Assembly (NCBI RefSeq): GCF_010723305.1 | Contig: NZ_BLKW01000002.1 | Coordinates: 496,001 to 560,000, forward strand | Reading direction: 5' to 3' | Length of the DNA stretch: 64,000 bases | Origin: Mycobacterium botniense | GTDB lineage: Bacteria; Actinomycetota; Actinomycetes; Mycobacteriales; Mycobacteriaceae | Shown: positions 47,852 to 56,600 of the stretch, in pieces | How the letters are laid out: each line of letters begins with the position of its first letter | Numbering within the stretch: the first letter of the stretch is position 1 | The notes under the pieces: model-generated | What the model saw: only the letters and a program-made list of their open reading frames with translations | Databases searched by the model: none | What the model was told of the DNA's origin: nothing | Position numbers and translations under genes: made by a program

Positions 47852-48851
47852 GTGACTGTTCTGGCCGACGCGGTGTTGCCGTTGGTCAGAACTCGCGCCG
47901 AGGTGTGGCGGCGCAGTGTGGCCAACGCGCACGGCACCCGGATGCACGAGGCCGTCGCGATGCTGCGCAACGCCGCCCATGGCGCCGGTGACCCCGCCGA
48001 GGTGTTCGCCGTGACCCAGCGCGCGATCGCTGCAGCGCTGACGGTGATCATGCGCGCCGATGACTCCAGCGGAATCATCGGGGATGCAGCCGGGATCTTC
48101 TCGAGTTGCACCCAGTCGTTGCGGCGCGCGCCCGGGTGGCCCCGGGCAAGCTCATCGACTGGATGATGAAGTTTCAGTTCGACAACGACTGCGACTATTT
48201 CACCCTCGACGGCTGCACGACACCGCCGTGGCGCTGAGGGAAATCGGCGACGTCGACGCGGCGACCGACTGGGCCAAACAAGCCAGCGACTTCGACGACG
48301 GCCACCAGGCACGGCGGGCCGCCGAGTACTGGTGCGACCTGCTGGCCGCCCATCGCCCCGACGAGCTGCTCGAGGCCCGCCTGCAGGTGTTTCGCCGCTG
48401 GCCGTCCTCGACCACCGCCGGCCGGCTGTACCGGGACGCCGGCGCGGCCTGGCCCGACTACCGCGACGAGGTAATGGCGCGCCTGGCCTCGCATCCGCGC
48501 GATGTGGTGCTGTTCGCGCAGCTGTCGCTGAACGACATTCCCTACGCCTGGGCGCTGGCCCATGAGCTCGGCCTCGACGACGACCGCACCTGGAGCGACC
48601 TTGCGAATGCCTACGAAATGATAGACCCGCTTGCCGTCCTGCCCGTCTATTCCGGACTGGCCGAGCGCGAGCTGGCCGGTCCCGACGCGCGAAACTACCG
48701 CAGCGCCGCCCGGCGGTTGAAGAAGATGCGCGCCCTGGCCGCCGGGTCGCCGGAAGCCGCGGCCGTCGATGAGTTGATCGCCGAACTCCGCGAGAAACAC
48801 CGCCGCCGCCCGCGCCTGCAACGGGAATTCGACCGCGCCGGCCTGCCCTGA
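47852..48851 (+). pseudogene. Frameshifted and internally deleted gene (DUF6880-like)
   Basis: The N-terminal piece VVTVLADAVLPLVRTRAEVW through RADDSSGIIGDA is open. At about 48,087-48,090 the frame must shift by one base to continue as RDLLELHPVVAARARVAPGK and LIDWMMKFQFDNDCDYFTLD. That frame stops at about 48,237. A third frame resumes at LHDTAVALREIGDVDAATDW and runs to REKHRRRPRLQREFDRAGLP. In intact relatives, as I recall them, roughly 90 residues lie between FTLD and the DTAVALREIG part, so an internal deletion near 48,216 has joined them out of frame. The name is from memory of the family and is tentative; the pseudogene reading is firm. Confidence 0.7.
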
Positions 48852-48929
48852 CCATCACTATCTTTGTGCCAAAATCCTCTCAGACCTATCAGCCGCGATG
48901 TCGGGGTCGTAAACGTGAGGCATCGATTT

Positions 48930-48955
48930 TGGCAACGTGCCGACTAGTGTTGCCA
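48930..48955. promoter_or_regulatory. Inverted repeat upstream of tcmP
   Basis: TGGCAAC (48930-48936) and GTTGCCA (48949-48955) with a 12-base spacer, 21 bases before the tcmP ATG, in DNA of lower GC content than the surroundings. It could be an operator or a leader hairpin. Confidence 0.4.
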
Positions 48956-48976
48956 CGATACGGAAGGCTAGCGCCA

Positions 48977-50095
48977 ATGGCGACTGGGGCTGGTGACGAC
49001 TATTGGGGAGGCCCGAATCTCCCGAGCGTCATAAAGCATTGCATTTTGCGTCGCTACTCGCCCATCTTTTTGTCGAGAACATCGATGCAGGGAGGAAAAG
49101 TCGTTATAGTCGATGGGTACGCAGGACGGGGCGTTTATGAGAACGGCGCGCTCGGCTCCGCTGGCATGATGCTGCGGTGGGCTCTTGAGCGTAAACACGA
49201 CCGAGATCATCCGGCCGAATACATCCTGCGGTTCTTTGAGACCAACCGGGCCAGTTATCAGACGTTGAGTTGTCTCTGTGCGGAGTACGCAAACCAGGGC
49301 ATCAACGTAACTGCCGAAAGGATTAACTTCGCCGCACGACTGAGAAGTGTTGTGGCTGAAGCAAATGGCTTACCGTTGTTCTTGTTCGTAGATCCTACGG
49401 GCGTTGGATTGCCTTTCGCCGATTTGGCCGCAGCTTTGAACCGACCACGAAAGCATAACTGGCCTCCGACAGAAGCACTTATTAACTTCAGCTATGAGGC
49501 AATACGCCGGATCGGTGGACATGTACGATCTGCGCATAGCAACGTGCGCACAATGGAAAAGCTTGACTGGGCAGTAGATGGTGAATGGTGGCGAAAATAC
49601 TTCGCGCAAGGTGTAACTGATGACGCAGTTGATGCTGTCGTTAAAGAGTTTATCCGCCGTCTAAGCCGTGCGACCAGCGCCTTCGTTGCGTCAATCCCCG
49701 TACGACGTGATCTCCATCATAAGCCGCTCTACAGCCTCGTATTTGTGACGCGCTACCAGCGCGGCGCGTGGCACTTCGGAGACACCACCGCCAAGTGTCT
49801 TGACGAGGGTCGCAAAGCCGCAGATACACGTGCCGGCAGGCTCAATCTGAACTTGAGCCGAGCCGAACTCGAGGACAGAGCTCTCCCGGATATTGAAACT
49901 AACTTGCTCGGCCTTGCCGCTGAAAAGGGGGAGGTGACCGTTGGTGAGTATCCGCTGCGGGTATTCGGCGACCATTATGGCGAAGTTGGCGAAACCGTTG
50001 TGCGAAGGGCGATCAAGTCGCTACACGCGAAAGGATTAACTCCGTCGACTGGTGTCGGTGGCAAGACGGAGAACTTGCGAATCGCTCCCAGGTAG
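48977..50095 (+). CDS. tcmP: Three-Cys-motif partner protein TcmP
   Basis: 372 residues from the ATG with GGAAGG nine bases upstream; the frame is open for 37 codons before it but that part is unlike the family. The protein has a methyltransferase-like Rossmann pattern. VVIVDGYAGRGVYENG (DGYAGRG at 46-52) resembles motif I, FFETN at 86-90 is an acidic strand end, and FVDPTG at 137-142 resembles motif IV. The C-terminal part has a winged-helix flavour. TcmP proteins are defined by their habitual pairing with a Gp37/Gp68 three-Cys protein, which is present here in convergent orientation with 60 bp of coding overlap. No reaction is established. The gene is visibly lower in GC than its neighbours, suggesting recent transfer. 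Confidence 0.82.
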   Translation: MATGAGDDYWGGPNLPSVIKHCILRRYSPIFLSRTSMQGGKVVIVDGYAGRGVYENGALGSAGMMLRWALERKHDRDHPAEYILRFFETNRASYQTLSCLCAEYANQGINVTAERINFAARLRSVVAEANGLPLFLFVDPTGVGLPFADLAAALNRPRKHNWPPTEALINFSYEAIRRIGGHVRSAHSNVRTMEKLDWAVDGEWWRKYFAQGVTDDAVDAVVKEFIRRLSRATSAFVASIPVRRDLHHKPLYSLVFVTRYQRGAWHFGDTTAKCLDEGRKAADTRAGRLNLNLSRAELEDRALPDIETNLLGLAAEKGEVTVGEYPLRVFGDHYGEVGETVVRRAIKSLHAKGLTPSTGVGGKTENLRIAPR

Positions 50096-50827
50096 CGGCG
50101 TCTGATTCCAGACTCGACCATCCAGGTAGCGACCTAGAGACTTGGGTGTGCGACCTCCCCATTGTTTGAAGAAAAACGCTACCCCCGCGTCGTTGCAGGC
50201 ATCTCGGATCTCCCGCACCCATGAGATCTCTGGACGGCGATAGCGAGGCCCTGATTCACCCCCGACAATCACCCAATGAATCCTCTCTAGGTTGAGACCG
50301 GTCAGGGGCCCGAGCAGAGGCTCGCAAGAAAGGAACCGGATGGCCGCTGGTACCTCGCACAGGTGAGAAACACGGTTGAGGGCATTGGCATTTTCAACCG
50401 ATACGCCCATCCAAAGATTTGTCGGCCAATGAAGTTTGCCAGCTACTCGACTGAGCCGAAGGCTTCGCTTAGTGAGTATTTGATAGGTATGTTGTGGGGT
50501 GTCTGAGATGACATCAAACACGTCCTGAATGAAGGCAAGCGGAACCCGTGCATGGAATAGATCGCTCATTGAGTTGACGAATACCGTACGGGGCTTGCGC
50601 CATCTCCGTGGCTCATCAAGCGAACGAGGATGGATTGCGACGCCAAAGCCCGGACCAGACGTGCGCGGATTGCCGTCGCTTTGGTATTTGTCCGATCCCA
50701 TGGCCTTGAGACGTTTAGCCAACCTCATGGCATAGCAGTGGTCACATCCAGCGGAGATCCGGTCGCACCCGGTCACAGGATTCCATGTAACCTCTGTCCA
50801 TTCGATCGCAGACCGATCAGCCACCAT
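50036..50827 (-). CDS. Phage Gp37/Gp68-family (DUF5131) three-cysteine protein
   Basis: 263 residues. The N-terminal signature IEWTEVTWNPVTGCDRISAG is followed by CDHCYA, giving Cys21, Cys28 and Cys31 (C-x6-C-x2-C). This is a radical-SAM-like three-Cys arrangement, though spaced differently from the classical CxxxCxxC. GPGFGVAIHPRSL, VFVNSMSDLFHA, IQDVFDVISDTPQHTYQILTK and LWMGVSVENANALNRV are conserved family segments. WVIVGGESGP and AGVAFFFKQWGG close the domain. It is the cognate partner of TcmP. The gene begins 74 bases after drmC on the same strand, and its 3' end runs 60 bases into tcmP on the other strand. Function is unknown; SAM chemistry or nucleic-acid modification is inference. 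Confidence 0.85.
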   Translation of the reverse strand: MVADRSAIEWTEVTWNPVTGCDRISAGCDHCYAMRLAKRLKAMGSDKYQSDGNPRTSGPGFGVAIHPRSLDEPRRWRKPRTVFVNSMSDLFHARVPLAFIQDVFDVISDTPQHTYQILTKRSLRLSRVAGKLHWPTNLWMGVSVENANALNRVSHLCEVPAAIRFLSCEPLLGPLTGLNLERIHWVIVGGESGPRYRRPEISWVREIRDACNDAGVAFFFKQWGGRTPKSLGRYLDGRVWNQTPLPGSDSQVLRLATDTSRRS

Positions 50828-50901
50828 CGCTCCAGTCTGATCGAAATATGCTTGGGCGCGTTCGTGCTCGACGCGGGCCGCTGAGCGTTATCCGAGGCAG
50901 T

Positions 50902-51600
50902 TTATACAAGCTCATAGAGAGCCCCATGCTTGCTGGCCATGGTGGATTCGATTGACGTCGCCAGCCCGTTGTCGTGGATGAGCAGCCCGAACTCGACATT
51001 GCGATTCTCGGCGTTGTACGAAAAGTTGGCGCTGGTCAAGAGCACGATTTCGTGGTCGACGATGATGAATTTGGTGTGACTGACGATCGCACTGCCGTCA
51101 GGCAGCCGCGCCGAGCGGTACACCGTGGCAAGGGGCAACTGAGCCTTCACGGCACACGGCTCACCCTTCTCGGCGTCGACGTACACGCAGACGGTGACGC
51201 CGGGTTGTTCGGACGCGATTTTGAGCGCCTCCCACATCGTGGAGTTTTTCGAGAAGTTGTAGGTCGCGCACGTCACGGCGACGCGGGCTCCGGTGACCAT
51301 GCGGTAGAACTCGCTGGTGAGATGCCCGATGGTGGCTTCGTTTCCGGGCATTGTCCACACCGGAACGAGGTGGCGGTGCACGGATTTCGCCCCGGCCACG
51401 GCCCAGAGCACCGCTGCAGAAAGAGCGGGTTCGGTGTGACCGAGCCCGGCGGCGGTCAGTAGTTCCGCGGCCCGGTCACGCCGCGCGGAGCTGACCGAGC
51501 GCAGCGCGTACACGGTGTGTTCGCCGATCTCGAAGAGCACGGCAAGCGCTTCGGCCTCAGTGGCTGTGAGGTATTCACCCAGTGCCGCATAGTGGTTCAT
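50902..51600 (-). CDS. drmC: DISARM protein DrmC, phospholipase D-like
   Basis: 232 residues with one recognisable HKD half-motif: SHTKFIIVD (His175, Lys177), then SANFSYNAENRNVEFGLL (Asn192, Glu203). The N-terminal half has the matching fold elements (VAVTCATYNFS) without a second intact HKD. PLD-like DrmC completes the three-gene DISARM core drmABC; in published work it was dispensable for some activity (established knowledge, not tested here). The ATG overlaps the drmB stop by four bases. It is the last gene of the coupled operon, followed on the same strand by the Gp37/Gp68 gene. Confidence 0.9.
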   Translation of the reverse strand: MNHYAALGEYLTATEAEALAVLFEIGEHTVYALRSVSSARRDRAAELLTAAGLGHTEPALSAAVLWAVAGAKSVHRHLVPVWTMPGNEATIGHLTSEFYRMVTGARVAVTCATYNFSKNSTMWEALKIASEQPGVTVCVYVDAEKGEPCAVKAQLPLATVYRSARLPDGSAIVSHTKFIIVDHEIVLLTSANFSYNAENRNVEFGLLIHDNGLATSIESTMASKHGALYELV

Positions 51601-53642
51601 AGTTCACCGGGAGCCCCGAAGAACCCTGGCACCGGCTCGTCATCGGCGCTGGGCAGAGTGAGCAGGAAGCGGCGGTCGAGGAACCGGTTCGCCTTCTCGC
51701 AGGACGTTTCCGAGGCGAACGAGCAGCAGTGACAAGCGGCCCCATGCAGAAAGTCCTCCGGGTCGCTGGGTGTGCGCATCGCGCACACCGGATCCGAGGA
51801 GCACCGCGAAGCACGCCGCAGGGCATTGGCCAGTAACCCTTGCAGTCGAGCAGGTTCGGCGAGTGCGACCAGGCCGCCGAGGGTGCCTTCGCTATCGGAG
51901 GCGGTGGTGCAGATCAGCAGCCCGGCGGCACCTTCTCGCTGGGCTGACGTGCGCCAGCCGTAGATGCGCTCAGCCAAGCTGGCCGCACCGTAACCGCATG
52001 ACATCGCCATCTCGCGGATCAGCACATGCGACAACGTGTGCAGCAGCCAATACCGTGGCGCCGGCAACCGGGTGTCGGGGTCGATATCCCGGTCGGCCGT
52101 TTCGGAAAAGCGCCGCCGGAAGTTTCGGCGATGCGCATCCCGATGAGCCGCCCACAGCTTCGACCCGAGAATCGTGCTCTCCCAGGCTTCTACCGCAGGA
52201 AGATCGAGCTGCACGAAGATCCCCTCACCGCGGTCTTCGGTGGCCGGCACCCAACTCGGCTTGCCGTTACGGGTCAGCTTGACCAGCCGGCTGGGCACGT
52301 CGCCGACACGATCCAACTCGTCAAGCCGGGTAAAGCCCACGAAAGCGTTGACCTTCTTCATCTTGTTGACCGCGACGACCCGGCTGATGCGGCTGTGCAG
52401 TTTGGGGTCGCGCTGTTTCTCGGTCACCATCAGCCCGCTGCTGTTGGGCTGCTGGGCAAACAGTGGCGGCTTTTGCAGGTATCGCCACTCGGGGACCAGC
52501 ATGTCGATGGGGCTCCAGGCGGCGAGCTTTTCGTGGCGTTGCTCCTCGGAGACCGGGGGCGCGACCACCTCGGCGACGGCTTGCGCCAGCTCGTCATCGG
52601 AGACTCCTGCCAGGTCGATGTGCGCGGTGTCGGCCAGCTCTCGGATGAAATCAAGCTGCGCAGCGTATTTCGTGACTTTCTCCACGCCGAGCTCGGCCCG
52701 CAGGCGGTCGGCGAGCGCTTCGGCCTTCTCGTCGGTGGGCATCACGATGATCGACTGGGTGCACGCGAACCACAGGTTCGAGGCGCCCATCATGATCAGC
52801 GCGGGTTGTGCGTCGCAGTCGGTGTCGAAGGCGTTGAGGTGTGGGTGGCGGCCTCGGCATTTCTGCGGCAGCTTGTCCCGCCCGGCGGCGCCTTGGGCTT
52901 CGGCCATGCTGCGCCGCGCCCCGCAGGCGGCGCATTCGATCGTCGAGCCGACGCTTCTGCCGACGTTGGCGTCACGCATCTTCAGGTCTGGTGACACAGC
53001 TTTGGGGCACGTTTTGCCACGGTGTATCCATAGCGGGTAGGGGAATTCGTCGAGGTGCCCGTTGGTGCAGGTCAATAGATGCTGGGCGGGAACGGCCGGG
53101 CTCTCCCGTTTGCGCGTCGTCGCGCCCGCGCGCTGTCCGCCCCGTCCTGGGCAGCTCTTGTGGGTGAACCGCGCCAGGTCGGGCCGGAACGGGTGGGTGT
53201 TGGTGTAGGTGAATCGCGGCAGCGGCCCGAGGTAATCGCATCCCGTGCAGCGCAACCATTGCGGGAACACCCGGGCCGGGATACCAAGATCATCACCCTC
53301 TTTGGATAATGCTCCTTGTTTCGGTTGCCAGGGATAGGGCCGCAGCGCGTCGACCTGGGGGCCGAGGTGCAGCCGCACGACCCGGAGCAGGCGTGGCTCG
53401 ATGATGGTCGGGATGTGCTCGCGGCGTTTCCAGATCGGCTCCCAATCATCGAGCCCTGCGGGCATGACCGAGAACCCGGGAAGGTCCATGATCGCGCCCG
53501 GCCCGTAGGTGTAGAGCAGCGACGACGGGCGCGCCGAACCTACCTTGGCCCGGTTCTTGACCACGCCCTCGTCAACGTCGGCGAGCGGGTCGAGGGCGTC
53601 GGCTGTGTCGTGCAACATCTCGGGCACGGTGTCGGTCATCAC
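51597..53642 (-). CDS. drmB: DISARM protein DrmB, DUF1998
   Basis: 681 residues. The N-terminal RPSSLLYTYGPGAIMDLPGF is the usual beginning. A zinc-like RCTGCDYLG lies near residue 140 and further Cys pairs such as ECAACGARR follow. The C-terminal DUF1998 domain contains YWLLHTLSHVLIREMAMSCG, YGAASLAERIYGW, and the Cys-rich end HGAACHCCSFASETSCEKAN. DrmB forms a complex with the DrmA helicase in studied DISARM systems, contacting DNA ends. Overlaps of four bases link it to drmA and drmC. The frame is intact over its whole length. Confidence 0.93.
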   Translation of the reverse strand: MMTDTVPEMLHDTADALDPLADVDEGVVKNRAKVGSARPSSLLYTYGPGAIMDLPGFSVMPAGLDDWEPIWKRREHIPTIIEPRLLRVVRLHLGPQVDALRPYPWQPKQGALSKEGDDLGIPARVFPQWLRCTGCDYLGPLPRFTYTNTHPFRPDLARFTHKSCPGRGGQRAGATTRKRESPAVPAQHLLTCTNGHLDEFPYPLWIHRGKTCPKAVSPDLKMRDANVGRSVGSTIECAACGARRSMAEAQGAAGRDKLPQKCRGRHPHLNAFDTDCDAQPALIMMGASNLWFACTQSIIVMPTDEKAEALADRLRAELGVEKVTKYAAQLDFIRELADTAHIDLAGVSDDELAQAVAEVVAPPVSEEQRHEKLAAWSPIDMLVPEWRYLQKPPLFAQQPNSSGLMVTEKQRDPKLHSRISRVVAVNKMKKVNAFVGFTRLDELDRVGDVPSRLVKLTRNGKPSWVPATEDRGEGIFVQLDLPAVEAWESTILGSKLWAAHRDAHRRNFRRRFSETADRDIDPDTRLPAPRYWLLHTLSHVLIREMAMSCGYGAASLAERIYGWRTSAQREGAAGLLICTTASDSEGTLGGLVALAEPARLQGLLANALRRASRCSSDPVCAMRTPSDPEDFLHGAACHCCSFASETSCEKANRFLDRRFLLTLPSADDEPVPGFFGAPGEL

Positions 53643-56600
53643 TCGTCCTCACGGGTTGGCAGGCTCCAAGCGGGAACGCCCTCGGGTGCGCGGGTGAACA
53701 GCTTTTCCTGGATGGGGCTGACCAGGATGTTGATCTCCGGCTGCACTTCCCGCATCGAGTTGGCGACGACGAACGGTGCTTGAGTCGAGCCGCTCACCGA
53801 CGCTTTGGCGTTTTCGGGGCTGATGAGCAGCGGCAAATACCTGTCCGCTTCGCCGGTGCGTTCGTACACCAAGGTCTTGCCCAGGTCGGTGGCGTAGGCG
53901 GCCCGCTTCGTCCACCAGTCGAGCCGGTTGACCAGCAGGTCGCTGGCGCGTTGGGTGGCATTGTCGTCTTGAGCGGCCACCGCGATACGCTTCTTCAGCC
54001 GTTCGATGATGTGCTCGACGGCGGCGCGCTGGCCCGTGATCCGCCCGGCGTTGCGCTCCGGTGACAGCCCGTCGGCCAGATGCGCCTGCATGACGCGCGC
54101 GACGCTGACCAGCAGTCCGTCGACACCGCGCTCCAGCGATGTCGGTGAGTAGGGCGTGACGGAGAGCGCCTCAACTTGGGCGTAGAAGGTTTCGTGGTAG
54201 TGCCGGAACTGCTCGAAATGGGCGAGGTCGCGGGGCCGCGCCCAGTTGCCGAGGGTCACAACGAGTCCCGGCCGGTTTGTGGCGTCGCGGCCCACCCGGG
54301 AGGAGGCCTGGATGTATTCGGCGGTGTTCTTGGGCTGCCCAACCACCAACATCAGCCCGAGCCGCTGGACGTCCACCCCGACTTGCAGCATCGACGTCGC
54401 GAGCACCACGTCGAAGGGCGCCTCGTTACGGGTGGGCACCTTCTTGCCGGCGTTCTGGTCGGCCATCCGCACCCGAAAAGCCGCGGTGGTGTCGTAGCTT
54501 GGGTCGAACGGCAACCCGAGCCGGTCTAGCGTCTTGCCGATCTCCGAGGATGCGATGCGCGCGGTCAGCTCACCCTTTTCTAACAGCCCGAAAGCGGCCC
54601 CCAGCCGCGGGGCAAAGCCGGAATCCTTGCGCGGCCGTTTCACCCGCTCCTGCACGTCGCTGCCCAGGTAGCGGGTCATGCCCGCCAGCTCACGGGTCGC
54701 GTTGAAGTAGCCCACCAGCGTCATGTACGGGTCGGCGTCGGCGCCGCAGCGGTCGAACAACAGTTGACCGGCCAGCAGCAGCACCTCTGCGATCCGGATC
54801 TCCGCCGCCGTCAACCGCACTCCTTGGGCGCTGACCCCGACATACCGGCGACCTGGGTTGTCCTTGCTGACCGGGACCTCCTGAGAGAAATAGGTGTCCG
54901 CGACATCGAGCACCTGGGGAGGGAAGATCTCCACCCGCCGCCCGTAGAGCCCGCGCACCTGTTCGTGCGCGTTGCGCACGGTCGCGGTCGACGCGACGAT
55001 CAACGGCCGCACGAGTTTGCCGTCGGACCCCTCCCACGACGCCAGGGTCTCCACCGCGGTTTCGAACACACCGACCGACGTGCCCAGCGCCCCGGTGATC
55101 AGGTGCAGCTCGTCCTGGATGATCAGATCCGGGGGCCGCAGGCGACCCACCGGGTGCATGGTGGCCGCCGGCTGACCGTCGGTGGGCGGGTGGGCGGTGG
55201 AGATGGTGCACGCCGCGTAGTCGGGGTGCACGTAGCCGTGCCGGGCGCACTTGCGCCCGACGTATCCGAACAGCGCCGCGGCCTCACCCTCACGGGCCAG
55301 CCGGGCGAACTTGTCGACGGTGCCGATGATGAACGCCGGGGTGAGCCGGTAGATCTCTTCGTCGACGGTCAACACCGGCAGACCCTCGGTCACGCTGCCG
55401 CCCTTGGCGAACGGGCACTGCGCGAGCTCGTCGCCGCAATAGACGAACACCCGGCGCAGCGTCTTGTCGGCCTTCACCTGCGCGGAGCTGATCGGTGTGC
55501 CGCACCACGGGCAACGCTGAATCTGCAGCACGGTCAACCGGTGCGCGCCGTATTCGTTGGCCCGGGCCAGTTGCTCCTCGGCCTCCTCGAAGCGTTTCGG
55601 GCTCACGTCGGTGCCGACCCACAGCCCGATCCGCAACGGCACGCTGCCCCAGGTGTTCTCGTCGGCCCGGCGCGCCAACTCCGCGGCGCACATCAGCGCG
55701 GTGGCGCGCTGGAATTGCTGGGAGGTCAACAGCCGCAACGTGTAGCGCATCAGCACGGCAACCCCGTCGCGGCCGTCGAGCGGACCGCCGGCCGATTCGA
55801 CGACGCCCTGGCGGCGCCGGACCGCGAAGGTGTAGGCCGCCAGACCGAGATAAGCCTCGGTTTTGCCGCCGCCGGTCGGGAAGAACAGCAACTCGACCTG
55901 GGCCTGATGATCGGCGCTGCGCAACGGTGCGGTGGGATCGCTCAGCGCGGGAAGCTGCATGAGGATGAACGCCAACTGGAACGGCCGCCACGAGGCCGCG
56001 TCGTCACCCTTGGCCGCGACCTTGGCCCGGGCCGCCGGGATCGACAGCGACGGGTCGGAGGCGCGTTCGGCGGCGACCTGGGTGGCGATGCGCTGCTCGC
56101 GCATCACCTGGTTCATGAACCGGAAGCAGCGCAGCGCTTCGGTGTCGGTGGCGACGTGCTCCAGCCCGGTTTGCAGCCGCTGGTGGGCGCCGCGCGCCTT
56201 GGACAACACCGCGTCGGCGGCCTCGCGCAGATGCTGCGGCAGTTCGGCTGAGGCGGCTTGCTGGGTGTCGAGCCATGTTCGGTAACCGTCGATCAGTGGC
56301 TGTAGTCCGGTTCGCAGCTCGTCGGGGGTGACGTGGGCCAGCTTGTCCATGGACAGCAGCGCGTCGTCCACCGACCGGGCCTGGGTTTGCGGGGTTTCGG
56401 CAACGGGGAGCCAGGTGGTCCACACCGCCGACGCGCGCCGTGCGCCGTCTTTGACCGACCAGTCCGCCGAGCAGGTCCGTCCGATCGCGTATTCCAGCCG
56501 GTTGCGGTATTGCAGGTCCAGCTGACGCATTTCCGGGTCGTGTTCGGCCCAGTCCTGCTCCGCCAGCACGTCGCGGACCGGCAGGAACACCTCCGCGCCG

